From Cellulomonas hominis (lineage in GTDB: Bacteria; Actinomycetota; Actinomycetes; Actinomycetales; Cellulomonadaceae): DNA of 61,943 nucleotides. Position 1 is the first letter of the stretch. Every line of letters starts with the position of its first letter. A program made the position numbers and the translations under genes. Under the pieces are notes generated by a model. The model had not been told where the DNA came from. It saw only the letters and a program-made list of their open reading frames with translations, and did no database searches. The stretch covers positions 1 through 61,943 of the forward strand of contig NZ_CABEGA010000020.1 of assembly GCF_901521055.1 (NCBI RefSeq), written 5' to 3'. Positions 20,749 to 29,488 of the stretch are shown here, one piece after another.

Positions 20749-21048
20749 GCGGATGTCTCCTCGGGTTCGGGTCAGGCGGCCGTCGCCGCATCATTCCACC
20801 AACCGGCGGGTGCGTGCGCCGGGCCGGGGGTCGTCCGGGGGCGGCCCCGCGAGCGGGTCGTCCCGCGCCGCACACCGCCGCCCGGGTGACAGCGACCCCC
20901 CGTTCCGGGGCATGATGGCGGGCGCGGCCGTTCCGTCGGGACGGCCGCCGCCCGCAGGACCCGAGCACGACCCGGCACGACCCCGAGCACGACCCGAGCA
21001 CCACCCGCACCGCCCGACCGCAGCAGCCGCCCCGTGAGGAGCCCCTCC
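20749..21048. other. 300-bp divergent intergenic region with short direct repeats
   Basis: This gap separates pepN (minus) from the DsbA-like gene (plus). It holds the pepN Shine-Dalgarno site, a run of imperfect 9-10 bp direct repeats around 20957-21010 (gcacgaccc and gacccgagc variants), and TGAGGAG at 21035-21041 that serves the GTG at 21049. I cannot assign a clear promoter; CATGAT near 20910 is a weak -10 candidate. No further gene is seen. Confidence 0.5.
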
Positions 21049-21675
21049 GTGACCGACACGCACGCGCCCGTCGCACGCGACACCGCCGACTTCTGGTTCG
21101 ACCCCGCCTGCCCGTGGGCGTGGATGACGTCGCGGTGGATGGACGAGGTGCAGCGGGTCCGGGACGTCGACGTGCGCTGGCACGTGATGAGCCTGTCGGT
21201 GCTCAACGAGGGCCGGGACCTGCCCGAGGAGTACCGCGCGCTGATGGACGACTCCTGGGGTCCGGTGCGGGTGCTCACCGCCGCGAAGGAGCTCTACGGG
21301 GCCGAGCACCTCAAGCCGCTGTACGACGCGATGGGCACCCGGCGGCACCCGGGCGGCCGCAAGGACACCTCCGCGATCATCCGGGAGTCCCTCGACGAGG
21401 CCGGCCTGCCCGCGTCGCTCGCCGCGTACGCCGACACCGACGAGTTCGACGAGCAGCTGCGCGGCTCGCACGCCGAGGCCATCGCCCTGGTCGGCGACGA
21501 GGTCGGCACCCCCGTGGTGGCCGTGAACGGCACCGCGTTCTTCGGCCCCGTCATGACCCCGGCGCCGAAGGGCGAGGACGCCGGGCGGCTGTGGGACGGG
21601 TTCGTCCTCGTCACGGGCGTGCCCGGGTTCTACGAGCTCAAGCGCACCCGCACCAAGGGCCCCGTCTTCGACTGA
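21049..21675 (+). CDS. DsbA-family mycothiol-dependent nitroreductase (Rv2466c-like)
   Basis: This 208-residue thioredoxin-fold protein resembles mycobacterial Rv2466c, a mycothiol-dependent reductase. The active site reads DFWFDPACPWAWMTSRW, so the first Cys is kept but the second Cys of the CPWC form is Ala, which implies a monothiol mechanism. The helical insertion and the C-terminal VAVNGTAFFGPV (cis-Pro loop region) and FYELKRTRTKGPVFD match the family. The GTG at 21049 is chosen for its TGAGGAG Shine-Dalgarno site. A role in reducing mixed disulfides with mycothiol or in nitro-compound reduction is inferred from the family. Confidence 0.85.
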   Translation: MTDTHAPVARDTADFWFDPACPWAWMTSRWMDEVQRVRDVDVRWHVMSLSVLNEGRDLPEEYRALMDDSWGPVRVLTAAKELYGAEHLKPLYDAMGTRRHPGGRKDTSAIIRESLDEAGLPASLAAYADTDEFDEQLRGSHAEAIALVGDEVGTPVVAVNGTAFFGPVMTPAPKGEDAGRLWDGFVLVTGVPGFYELKRTRTKGPVFD

Positions 21676-21752
21676 GCGGCACCGGTCCCAGAACGATCGG
21701 GCGGGACCCGGGCGACGACGCCCGCGGACCGCTCCCCACCGGGAGGTAGGAC

Positions 21753-22298
21753 ATGGCAGCCCTGGCGAGCATGAGCCGCGGCATGAAGATCTTCCTGACC
21801 GTCGACGCGCTGCTCCTGATCGCGCTCGTCCTCGTCGCGATCTCGGTGCTCGGCGGCGGGCCCGACCAGGCCGGCGACGAGCCTGGCGGCGGGTCGAGCC
21901 CGTCCCAGAGCGCCGGGTCGGGCGCGACCGACGGGGCGACCGAGGCGGGCGCGCAGTCCTTCGCGTCCCCGACGGGCAACATCTCGTGCACCATGTCGCC
22001 CGACGGCGTCACGTGCTCGATCGCGAACAAGCAGTTCGACGTGCCGGCCGCCGAGGGCTGCACCGGCACCACCGGGCACGTCATCGTGCTCAACACCTCG
22101 GACGGGCTGACCACGCCGTGCGTCGAGGGTCCCGCCCCCGCCGTGGCGTCCGCCGACGTCCCGGTGCTGGAGTACGGCAGCTCGCAGACGGTCGGCCCGT
22201 ACACGTGCACGAGCGCGTCGAACGGCATGTCCTGCGTGGTCGGCGAGACCGGCGAGGGCTTCCGCGTCGCGACGGCGGCGCTGACCACGCTGCCGTGA
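21753..22298 (+). CDS. Membrane-anchored secreted Cys-rich protein (DUF6636-like)
   Basis: This 181-residue protein has a short cytoplasmic start, one hydrophobic helix (about 13-34), then a Gly/Ser/Ala-rich linker and an extracytoplasmic domain. The domain begins FASPTGNISCTM and contains six Cys in evenly spaced pairs, suggesting three disulfides. The SPTGNIxC pattern resembles DUF6636 proteins of actinomycetes, whose function is unknown. GGGAGG lies 8 nt before the ATG. The last codons are part of a 14/15-nt tandem repeat (22282-22340), so the C-terminus depends on repeat phase. Confidence 0.75.
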   Translation: MAALASMSRGMKIFLTVDALLLIALVLVAISVLGGGPDQAGDEPGGGSSPSQSAGSGATDGATEAGAQSFASPTGNISCTMSPDGVTCSIANKQFDVPAAEGCTGTTGHVIVLNTSDGLTTPCVEGPAPAVASADVPVLEYGSSQTVGPYTCTSASNGMSCVVGETGEGFRVATAALTTLP

Positions 22299-22342
22299 CC
22301 ACGCTGCCCGTGACCACGCTGCCAGTGACCACGCGGCCCTGA
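22282..22342 (+). repeat. Four-copy 14/15-nt tandem repeat across a stop codon
   Basis: Units begin at 22282, 22296, 22311 and 22326 and share tgaccacgctgcc. The first unit is 14 nt, the others 15. The 14-nt unit makes the next TGA fall in frame and ends the upstream protein at 22298. If the first unit were also 15 nt, the frame would continue as repeated VTTLP to a TGA at 22340-22342. Confidence 0.85.
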
Positions 22343-22371
22343 CGCCGCGCCGACCCCGCCGCCCTTACGCC

Positions 22372-22411
22372 GACGGCCGCGCCCCGGGGACCTCCCCGTG
22401 GCGCGGCCGTC
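22372..22411. terminator. Bidirectional terminator hairpin
   Basis: A perfect 12-bp stem (22372-22383 with 22400-22411) encloses a second short GGGG/CCCC stem. It sits between the convergent DUF6636-like and M13 peptidase genes and can serve both. Confidence 0.8.
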
Positions 22412-22429
22412 CGGCTCAGGACCCGCGCG

Positions 22430-24406
22430 TCACCAGATCCGGACGCGCTCCTCCGGGGCGAGGTACAGGCCGTCGCCGGGCTGCACGTCGAACGCCGCGT
22501 AGAACTCGTCGACGTTGCGGACCACCGCGTTGCAGCGCACCTCGTCGGGCGAGTGCGGGTCGACCGCGAGGCGGCGGATGATCTCCTCGTCACGGCCCTT
22601 CGCGCGCCACACCTGCGCCCAGCCGAGCAGCACGCGCTGGACGCCCGTGAGGCCGTCGACCTCGGGGGCCTCGTCCAGCGACGTGCCCAGGGCGATCCGG
22701 TAGGCCTTCAGCGCGATCGACAGGCCGCCGAGGTCGCCGATGTTCTCGCCGATGGTCAGCGCGCCGTTGACGTGGTGCGAGCCGTCGAGCTGGGCGGGGG
22801 AGAAGCCGTTGTACTGCTCGACGAGCGCGGACGTGCGCTTCTCGAACTCGGCGCGGTCACTCTCCGTCCACCAGTCCTCGAGGCGGCCCTGGCCGTCGTA
22901 CTTCGAGCCCTGGTCGTCGAAGCCGTGCCCGATCTCGTGGCCGATGACCGCGCCGATGCCGCCGTAGTTCACGGCGTCGTCCGCGTCGGCGTCGAAGAAC
23001 GGCGGCTGCAGGATCGCGGCGGGGAACACGATCTCGTTCATGCCGGGGTTGTAGTACGCGTTCACCGTCTGCGGCGTCATGAACCACTCGTCGCGGTCGA
23101 TCGGCTTCCCGATCTTGCCGAGCTCGTGGTCCTGCTCGAACGCCGACGCCCGGCGCACGTTCCCGACGAGGTCGTCGGCGCGCAGCTCCAGGCCGGAGTA
23201 GTCGCGCCACTTGACCGGGTAGCCGATCTTCGGGGTGAAGGCGTCGAGCTTCGCGAGGGCCTTGGTCCTGGTCTCCTCGCCCATCCAGTCCAGCGCGGTG
23301 ATGGACTCGCGGTACGCCTCGACGAGGTGCGCGACCAGCTGCTCCATCCGCTCCTTGTGCGCCGGCGGGAAGTGCCGGGCGACGTAGACCTCGCCGACGG
23401 CCTCGCCGAGCACGCCCTGCACCAGGGAGACGCCGCGCTTCCAGCGGTCGCGGAGCTCCTGCGCCCCCGTCAGCGTCCGGCCGTGGAAGTCGAAGTTCGC
23501 CTCGACGAGCTCGGACGACAGGTACGGCGCACGGGAGCTGATGGCGTGGTACGCCAGCCACGCCTGCCAGTCCTCGACGGGCTCGGAGGCCCACAGCCCG
23601 GCGAACGTCGTGGCGAAGGACGGCTCCCGGACCACCAGGTCGTCCAGCGCGCCCGCCGGGGCGCCGAGCGCGCGCGCCCACGCGGTCCAGTCCAGGCCGG
23701 GCGCGGTGGTGGCGAGCTCGGCGAGCGTCGTGGGGTTGTAGGTGAGGTCGGCGTCGCGGTCCTTGACGACGTCCCAGTGCCCGGCGGCGATCTTCGTCTC
23801 CAGCGCGACCACCCGGCTCGCCGCGTCGTCGGCCGCGGCCTCGTCCGGCGCCCACCCGCCCAGGCGCAGCATCCGTGCGACGTGCGGCTGGTAGGCCGCC
23901 AGCACGGACGCGTACTGCTCGTCGCGGTAGTACGACTCGTCGGGCAGGCCCAGGCCCGACTGGTACAGGTAGACCACGTACCGCTCGGGGTCCTTCGCGT
24001 CGTTGTCGACCCAGAAGCCCGTCCCGGCGGCGGCGCCGGTGCGCTGCAGCGTGCCGAGGGCCTCGGTCAGGGCCTCGCGCGTGGTGGCGCCCTCGATGAG
24101 CGCCAGGTCGGGGCGCAGCGGCTCCGTGCCGGCGGCCTCGACGGCGTCGGTGTCCATGAAGCTCGCGTAGAGCGCGCCGATCTGCGCCTGCACCCCGCCC
24201 GCGCCGGCCTGCTCCGCGGCCTCGGTGATGATGTCGCGGACCTGCTCCTCCGCCTGGTCGTGCAGGGCCCGGAACGAGCCGTCCATGGCGCGGTCCGCCG
24301 GGATGACGTGCTCGGCGACCCAGCGCCCGTTGACGTGGGCGTAGAGGTCGTCCTGGGGCCGGACGGCGGGGTCGAGGGCCGAGGTGTCGATGCCGCTGCG
24401 GGTCAT
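22430..24406 (-). CDS. M13 family zinc endopeptidase (PepO/neprilysin-like)
   Basis: This 658-residue neprilysin-fold peptidase probably degrades oligopeptides. Motifs are NAYYNPGMNEIVFPAAILQPPFF, the zinc site VIGHEIGHGFDDQGSKYDGQG (HExxH) and GENIGDLGG (third ligand Glu). The C-terminus APEERVRIW is typical of bacterial M13 enzymes. There is no signal peptide, so it is likely cytosolic. The ATG at 24406 is chosen because the protein then begins DLYAHVNGRW within 30 residues, as in the family, and a GGGA-rich Shine-Dalgarno region precedes it. An upstream open frame reaches 24952 but lies over rpiB on the other strand. Confidence 0.93.
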   Translation of the reverse strand: MTRSGIDTSALDPAVRPQDDLYAHVNGRWVAEHVIPADRAMDGSFRALHDQAEEQVRDIITEAAEQAGAGGVQAQIGALYASFMDTDAVEAAGTEPLRPDLALIEGATTREALTEALGTLQRTGAAAGTGFWVDNDAKDPERYVVYLYQSGLGLPDESYYRDEQYASVLAAYQPHVARMLRLGGWAPDEAAADDAASRVVALETKIAAGHWDVVKDRDADLTYNPTTLAELATTAPGLDWTAWARALGAPAGALDDLVVREPSFATTFAGLWASEPVEDWQAWLAYHAISSRAPYLSSELVEANFDFHGRTLTGAQELRDRWKRGVSLVQGVLGEAVGEVYVARHFPPAHKERMEQLVAHLVEAYRESITALDWMGEETRTKALAKLDAFTPKIGYPVKWRDYSGLELRADDLVGNVRRASAFEQDHELGKIGKPIDRDEWFMTPQTVNAYYNPGMNEIVFPAAILQPPFFDADADDAVNYGGIGAVIGHEIGHGFDDQGSKYDGQGRLEDWWTESDRAEFEKRTSALVEQYNGFSPAQLDGSHHVNGALTIGENIGDLGGLSIALKAYRIALGTSLDEAPEVDGLTGVQRVLLGWAQVWRAKGRDEEIIRRLAVDPHSPDEVRCNAVVRNVDEFYAAFDVQPGDGLYLAPEERVRIW

Positions 24407-24547
24407 GGTCGGGGGAGGTCCCTTCTGCCGAGGCGGTGCGCGAGCGCGCGCCACGAGCCAGCCTAGGACCCGCCGCCGACGCGCGGTCGCCGGTCCGCCG
24501 GCGGGACGTCCGCGCGCCCCCCGCGCGGTGTGCGGCAGGATGGCCCC

Positions 24548-25000
24548 ATGCGTATCCATGTCGCCGCTGACCACGCCGGGTTCGAGCTGAAGGTCGCCCT
24601 GGTCGAGCACCTGCGCGCCGCCGGGCACGACGTCGTCGACCACGGCGCCCCCGAGTACGACCCGCAGGACGACTACCCGGCCGTGTGCTTCGCGGCGGGC
24701 GAGGCGGTCGTGGCCGACCCGGGCAGCCTGGGCGTGGTCATCGGGGGCTCGGGCAACGGCGAGCAGATCGCCGCCAACAAGGTGACGGGCGTGCGCGCCG
24801 CGCTGGCGTGGAACCTCGACACCGCGCGGCTGGGCCGCCAGCACAACGACGCGAACGTGGTCGCGATCGGCGCGCGGCAGCACTCGGTGGACGAGGCCCT
24901 GGAGCTGGTCGACGCGTTCGTCGCCGAGCCCTTCAGCCAGGACCCGCGCCACCAGCGCCGCATCGACCAGCTGGCGGCGTACGAGGCCGCGCGCGCCTGA
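24548..25000 (+). CDS. rpiB: Ribose-5-phosphate isomerase B
   Basis: This 150-residue enzyme interconverts ribose-5-phosphate and ribulose-5-phosphate in the pentose phosphate pathway. Motifs are HVAADHAGFELK (phosphate/Asp region), VIGGSGNGEQIAANK, where the catalytic residue is Glu as in mycobacterial RpiB rather than Cys, and RLGRQHNDANVVAIGARQ. CAGGAT lies exactly 6 nt before the ATG, indicating a leaderless mRNA. It diverges from the M13 peptidase gene. Confidence 0.94.
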   Translation: MRIHVAADHAGFELKVALVEHLRAAGHDVVDHGAPEYDPQDDYPAVCFAAGEAVVADPGSLGVVIGGSGNGEQIAANKVTGVRAALAWNLDTARLGRQHNDANVVAIGARQHSVDEALELVDAFVAEPFSQDPRHQRRIDQLAAYEAARA

Positions 25001-25012
25001 CGCGACCGCCCC

Positions 25013-26281
25013 TCAGAACACCCAGGGGCAGACCGGCGCGACCGGCCAGCCGAACGCCGTCGACGCGCGGTGCAGCGACTCGGCGCCGCCCGTGACCAGC
25101 CCGGCGCCGGCGAGCGCGGCCAGCGACCGCCCGCCGAGGTAGGCCGCACCGAGCTCGCGCACGTCGAGCTCCAGGTCGGTCGCGCCCGTCGCCGGCTCGG
25201 CCCGGGCGGCGTACGTCCCCTCCGCGCCGGCGTCCCCGGTGGTCAGCCGCCAGGCGCCCGTGTTCCCCGGCAGCAGCGGGTCCCGCACGCCCAGGACGAC
25301 GTCGACCGGGGCGGCGTAGCGGCGGGCGGCGAGCGCCGCGGGGACGTCGAGCAGCCGCACCCACAGGTTGTCGCTCACCTTCGGGACCGGCTTGCGGGTG
25401 TCGACGAGCAGGGCGAGCAGCGGGTCGTCCACGGCGAGGATGCCGGTCGTGACGGTCGCGGTGAGGTCGAGGTCGAGCAGGAACGACCACAGCCGGTGCG
25501 CCGCGGGGGCGTCGACCGCTGCCGACGACCGGATCTGCACGGGGTACTCCGGGCCGCCGTCGCCCCAGGTCTGCGTGCGGCGCACCAGGGCGTAGGCCCG
25601 GGGCTCGCCCGCGGCGTCGTGCACGGTGACCAGGCGGGCGGGCTCGCCGCCGCGGCGCCACGCGGGCGGGTCGGCCACGGCGAGCCGGCGCAGCAGGTCC
25701 GAGCCGCGGGGCAGCCACCCCGGGCGGCCCGCGCCCGCCGCGACGTGCACGGCGTCGACCAGACCCTCGTGCGCGGCGGGGTCGAGCGTCGTGAACCGCA
25801 CGGTCAGGTCCTGCGACCCCGGGACGTCCCGCAGCGCGGCGCCGCGCGGCACCGTCAGCCGCAGGTGGTCGCTCGCCGACCCGTACCCGAACCGGCCGTA
25901 GATCCCGGGCTCGGCGGCGAACAGCGCGGAGACCGGCTCGCCGCGCGCGAGCGACCGCTCGACGTGCGCCCGGATCATCGTCGCCAGCAGCCGCCGTCGC
26001 CGGTGGTCGGGCCGGACTCCCACCCAGGTGAGGCCCGCGCACGGCACCTCGCCGCCGGGGACCGGGAGCGAGAACGCGTACGACCCGTGCACGGCGACCA
26101 GCTCGCCGGCGTCGGTCTCGACCCCCAGGGCGCGGTCGAGCGGGACGGCGAACGGCGCGGCGGCGTCCGTGGCGGGGTCGCGGTCGCCCTCCGCGAACGC
26201 CAGGGCGTCGACGCCGCGGTACTCCTCCAGGCGGTCCTCGGTGATCTCGGTCAGGCGGTAGCCGTCGGGCGCGGTGGTCAT
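25013..26281 (-). CDS. Eis-like GNAT N-acetyltransferase
   Basis: This is a 422-residue protein of two GNAT domains and a sterol-carrier-like domain, as in mycobacterial Eis. The acetyl-CoA site is LTWVGVRPDHRRRRLLATMI (V-x-x-x-x-R-R-x-x-x-x). AEPGIYGRFGYG is diagnostic for the family. It ends in VCPWVF: in Eis the carboxylate of the C-terminal Phe acts as general base, and this end is preserved. Eis acetylates several amines of aminoglycosides; the native substrate here is unknown. ATG 26281 has CAGGAT 6 nt upstream, the same 15 bases as at rpiB. Confidence 0.88.
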   Translation of the reverse strand: MTTAPDGYRLTEITEDRLEEYRGVDALAFAEGDRDPATDAAAPFAVPLDRALGVETDAGELVAVHGSYAFSLPVPGGEVPCAGLTWVGVRPDHRRRRLLATMIRAHVERSLARGEPVSALFAAEPGIYGRFGYGSASDHLRLTVPRGAALRDVPGSQDLTVRFTTLDPAAHEGLVDAVHVAAGAGRPGWLPRGSDLLRRLAVADPPAWRRGGEPARLVTVHDAAGEPRAYALVRRTQTWGDGGPEYPVQIRSSAAVDAPAAHRLWSFLLDLDLTATVTTGILAVDDPLLALLVDTRKPVPKVSDNLWVRLLDVPAALAARRYAAPVDVVLGVRDPLLPGNTGAWRLTTGDAGAEGTYAARAEPATGATDLELDVRELGAAYLGGRSLAALAGAGLVTGGAESLHRASTAFGWPVAPVCPWVF

Positions 26282-26397
26282 GGGGCCATCCTGTCGGGGA
26301 GCGGTCGCGGGGGGCACCCCGTTTTCGCAGGTGGGTGCCGTCGTGCCGCCGCCGCGTCATCCTGTCCAGCGCGGGCGCCCCCGGTTACCCTCACGAC

Positions 26398-27510
26398 GTG
26401 ACGCCCCCGGTCCCCGCGCCCCCGCCCTCGCGGCGCCGGCGTGCGACCAGCGCCCTCGAGCAGCTCCGGGCCCTGCTGCACCGGTGGGGGCTGGGCTCGC
26501 AGCAGGCGCTGACCACCCTGCTCGTCGGGCTGACCGTGCTGGCGTCCGCCGGGATCGTCTACGCCCGGCCGTGGGTGCCGCCCTCGACGTTCATCCTCAT
26601 CGAGCTGCTGGGGGCGTTCCTGCTGCGGCTGCGCGGGATGCTGGTGCTGTGCGTGGCGATCGTCGCGCAGGTCCTTGGGATCGCGTTCGCGGGGCTCGGC
26701 GAGTTCACGCCCGGCACGTACCTGCTGCAGGGCATCGCCATCGCCGCGCTGCTTGCGTTCACCGCGCACCGCGAGCGCCTGGGCCTGCAGGGCGCGCCCG
26801 GGGACCTGATGATCGTCGACCTCCGGGACCGGCTCGCCGCGCACGGGCAGGTCCCGGCGCTCCCGCACGGCTGGCACGTGGAGACGGCGATCCGGTCCGC
26901 GCACCGAGAGGCGTTCTCCGGCGACTTCGTGGTCAGCGCCGCCCGGGAGCACGGCGAGCTGCTGGAGATCGCGCTGGTGGACGTGTCCGGCAAGGGCCAG
27001 GACGCGGGCGTGCGGTCGCTCCAGCTGTCCGGGGCGCTCGCGGGGCTGATCGGCCAGCTGCCCAGCGCGGACTTCCTGCCCGCCGCGAACGCGTACCTGC
27101 TGGGGCAGGACTGGGACGAGGGGTTCGCGACGGCCGTGCACCTCACCGTCCGGCTGGCGACGGGGGAGTACACGGTGGCGTCCGCCGGCCACCTGCCGCC
27201 CGTGCACCTGCACGCGGGATCCGGGGTGGTCGAGCTGCTGAGCGGGTCGGGTGGTCCGGTGCTCGGCGTCGTGCCGGGCGCCCGGTTCCCCGTGCTGCGC
27301 GGCACGATCGACCCGGGCGACTGCCTGCTGCTGTACACCGACGGGCTGGTCGAGACCCCGGGCGGCGACCTCGACCTGGGCATCGACCGGCTGCGCGGCG
27401 CCGCGGAGGACGTCCTGGCGACCCGGCGCGGGAACGCCGAGGACGTCATCGCGAAGATCGGGGCCGGCGAGGGCGACGACCGGGCGCTCCTCGTCGTGCG
27501 GCGGGGCTGA
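26398..27510 (+). CDS. Membrane SpoIIE-type PP2C serine phosphatase
   Basis: This 370-residue protein has an N-terminal membrane part of three or four hydrophobic helices (about 35-125) followed by a PP2C-like SpoIIE domain. Phosphatase motifs are AFSGDFVVSA (metal Asp), VDVSGKGQDAG, YTVASAGHLPPV, LLLYTDGLVETPG and a final GDDRALLVVRR. Such enzymes dephosphorylate anti-sigma antagonists in partner-switching pathways. No STAS or kinase gene is adjacent, so the target is unknown. The GTG at 26398 follows TACCCT by 6 nt (leaderless). Confidence 0.85.
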   Translation: MTPPVPAPPPSRRRRATSALEQLRALLHRWGLGSQQALTTLLVGLTVLASAGIVYARPWVPPSTFILIELLGAFLLRLRGMLVLCVAIVAQVLGIAFAGLGEFTPGTYLLQGIAIAALLAFTAHRERLGLQGAPGDLMIVDLRDRLAAHGQVPALPHGWHVETAIRSAHREAFSGDFVVSAAREHGELLEIALVDVSGKGQDAGVRSLQLSGALAGLIGQLPSADFLPAANAYLLGQDWDEGFATAVHLTVRLATGEYTVASAGHLPPVHLHAGSGVVELLSGSGGPVLGVVPGARFPVLRGTIDPGDCLLLYTDGLVETPGGDLDLGIDRLRGAAEDVLATRRGNAEDVIAKIGAGEGDDRALLVVRRG

Positions 27511-27516
27511 GCGGTC

Positions 27517-27846
27517 GTGGACGAGGCGTACCTCGAGGCGGTGCTCGACCTGGTCGAGACGATCCCGGCCGGCCGCGCCATGACGTACGGCACCGTCGCG
27601 GAGGTGGTGGCCGACCGGTTCGTCGCCGAGGGGCTGCCCGCGCGGGGCGGCCCCCGGCAGGTGGGGCAGGTGATGTCGCGCGGCGGCTCCGGGGTGCCGT
27701 GGTGGCGGGTGGTCAACGCCGCCGGTGCGCCGCCCGCCCACCACGCCCGGGCCGCGCTGGAGCACCTGCGGGCCGAGGGGACCCCGCTGAGCGCCGACGG
27801 GACACGGGTGGCGCTGCGGCGCGCGATCTGGTTCCCGGACGACTGA
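27517..27846 (+). CDS. Alkyltransferase-like protein (MGMT family lacking the catalytic Cys)
   Basis: This 109-residue protein has the DNA-binding domain of O6-alkylguanine-DNA methyltransferase. The helix PAGRAMTYGTVAE is present, but the alkyl-acceptor motif PCHR is replaced by VPWWRVVN, with Trp at the Cys position. This is the mark of ATL proteins, which bind O6-alkylguanine and hand it to nucleotide excision repair without removing the alkyl group. It starts 6 bp after the phosphatase gene and so is probably cotranscribed. A terminator follows at once. Confidence 0.9.
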   Translation: MDEAYLEAVLDLVETIPAGRAMTYGTVAEVVADRFVAEGLPARGGPRQVGQVMSRGGSGVPWWRVVNAAGAPPAHHARAALEHLRAEGTPLSADGTRVALRRAIWFPDD

Positions 27847-27848
27847 CG

Positions 27849-27886
27849 ACGACGGCCGCCCGAGCGGGAGCCCGGGCGGCCGTCGT
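27849..27886. terminator. Bidirectional terminator hairpin
   Basis: A perfect 14-bp stem (27849-27862 with 27873-27886) with a 10-nt loop lies 3 nt after the ATL stop, between it and the convergent MFS gene. Confidence 0.85.
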
Positions 27887-27904
27887 GCCGTGGTGCGGTC
27901 GGGG

Positions 27905-29428
27905 TCAGTGCGCGACCAGGACCTCCTGCGGTGCGGCCGACGGCTCGGCCGACGACTCGGCGGCCGCGAGGCGGGCGGCCCGGTCCGCGCGGGACCGGAA
28001 CAGCAGCGCGGCGAGCACGGCGCCGCCCGCGAAGATCCCGGCCGACCACGCGTACGCGGTGTCGAAGCTGTGCAGCGCGGCCTCGGCCATCACCTCGGGC
28101 GTGGCGGGGGCGTGGTCGAGGACGTACGCGGTCGCCGCCGTGGTGGCGAGGGTGTTCAGCAGGGCGGTGCCGATCGCGCCGCCGACCTGCTGGCTGGTCG
28201 ACACCAGCGCCGAGGCGGCACCGGCCAGCCGGGGCGGGACGCCGAGGGTCGCGAGCTGGAACGACGCCGGCATGATCGAGGCCATCCCGACGCCCATGAG
28301 GACGAGCCCGGGCAGCACGCGCACGTAGGAGCTGTCGGTCTCCAGGGCGGTGAACGTCAGCATGGCGGAGGCCGCGAGCAGCATGCCGATCGGCACCAGC
28401 ACCTTGGGCCCGAACCGCGGGATCAGCAGGTTCGACTGGATCTGCGCCGTGACGATGATCGAGACGATCATCGGCAGGAACGCGACGCCGGTCTGCATCG
28501 GCGTGAACCCGAGCGTCGACTGCAGGTAGTACGTGAGGAACAGGAAGACCCCGAACATCCCCGAGCCCGCGACGAGAATCGCCAGGAACGAGGCCCCGCG
28601 GTCGCGGTCCAGCACGACGTCGAGCGGCAGGACCGCGTTGGCCGCCGTGCGCTGCCGCAGGACGAACCCGACGAGCAGCACGACGCTCGCCGCCAGCGGA
28701 CCCCAGGTCAGCGCGGCGTCCCAGCCCTGCGGCTCCGCCTGGGAGAACCCGAGCACGAGCGAGAACAGGCCGAGCGAGCCGAGCAGCACGCCGGGCAGGT
28801 CGAGCCGGTGCCCCGCCGCGCCACCGGTGCGCGGCAGCAGCACGGCGCCGGCCACGAGGGCCACGGCGGCGATCACGACGTTGACGTAGAGGTTCCAGCG
28901 CCAGTCGAGGTTCTCGGTCAGGTAGCCGCCGAGCAGCAGGCCGATGGCGCCGCCCATGCCGGCGATGGCGCCGAAGATGCCGAACGCGCGGCCGCGCTCC
29001 TTCGGCAGGGTGAACGTGGTGGTCAGCACGGAGAGCGCCGCGGGGGCGAGAACGGCGCCGAACGCGCCCTGCAGGGCGCGGGCCCCGACCAGCAGCTCGA
29101 ACGTCCCGGCGGCGCCGCCGAGCGCCGACGCGACGGCGAACCCGACGAGGCCGATCAGGAACATGCGGCGGCGGCCGAACATGTCCGACAGCCGCCCGCC
29201 GAGCAGCAGCAGGCTGCCGAAGGCGAGGGCGTAGGCGGTGACGATCCACTGCCGGTCGTTGTCGCTGAAGCCGAGCTCGGCCTGGGCGGACGGCATGGCG
29301 ATGTTCACGATGGTCGCGTCGAGCACGACCATCAGCTGCGCGAGGGCGACGGTGGCCAGGACGAGCCAGCGGCGGCGGTCGGAGTGCACCGGCGCTGCGG
29401 GAGCGAGGGGCGATGCAGGTGAGGACAT
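27905..29428 (-). CDS. DHA2-family MFS drug:proton antiporter (EmrB/QacA type)
   Basis: This 507-residue membrane pump has about 14 helices. TM1 carries LVVLATVALAQL followed by VVLDATIVNIA (DHA2 motif D1). Motif A is GGRLSDMFGRRRMFLIG. A motif C-like glycine-rich helix (IFGAIAGMGGAIGLLLGGYL) and NLDWRWNLYVNV follow. Such pumps export lipophilic cations and antibiotics using the proton gradient. It starts at the ATG 29428. The divergent TetR gene 135 bp away is its likely local repressor. Confidence 0.92.
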   Translation of the reverse strand: MSSPASPLAPAAPVHSDRRRWLVLATVALAQLMVVLDATIVNIAMPSAQAELGFSDNDRQWIVTAYALAFGSLLLLGGRLSDMFGRRRMFLIGLVGFAVASALGGAAGTFELLVGARALQGAFGAVLAPAALSVLTTTFTLPKERGRAFGIFGAIAGMGGAIGLLLGGYLTENLDWRWNLYVNVVIAAVALVAGAVLLPRTGGAAGHRLDLPGVLLGSLGLFSLVLGFSQAEPQGWDAALTWGPLAASVVLLVGFVLRQRTAANAVLPLDVVLDRDRGASFLAILVAGSGMFGVFLFLTYYLQSTLGFTPMQTGVAFLPMIVSIIVTAQIQSNLLIPRFGPKVLVPIGMLLAASAMLTFTALETDSSYVRVLPGLVLMGVGMASIMPASFQLATLGVPPRLAGAASALVSTSQQVGGAIGTALLNTLATTAATAYVLDHAPATPEVMAEAALHSFDTAYAWSAGIFAGGAVLAALLFRSRADRAARLAAAESSAEPSAAPQEVLVAH

Positions 29429-29488
29429 GAAGCTGCTCCGGGAAGGACGTCGGTGTGGGATGCACCGACCGTAAACCAAGACCGGCCA

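Noticed and set aside
20957..21010. CRISPR-like array from short repeats
   Set aside because: The units are 9-10 bp and imperfect, without unique spacers or cas genes.
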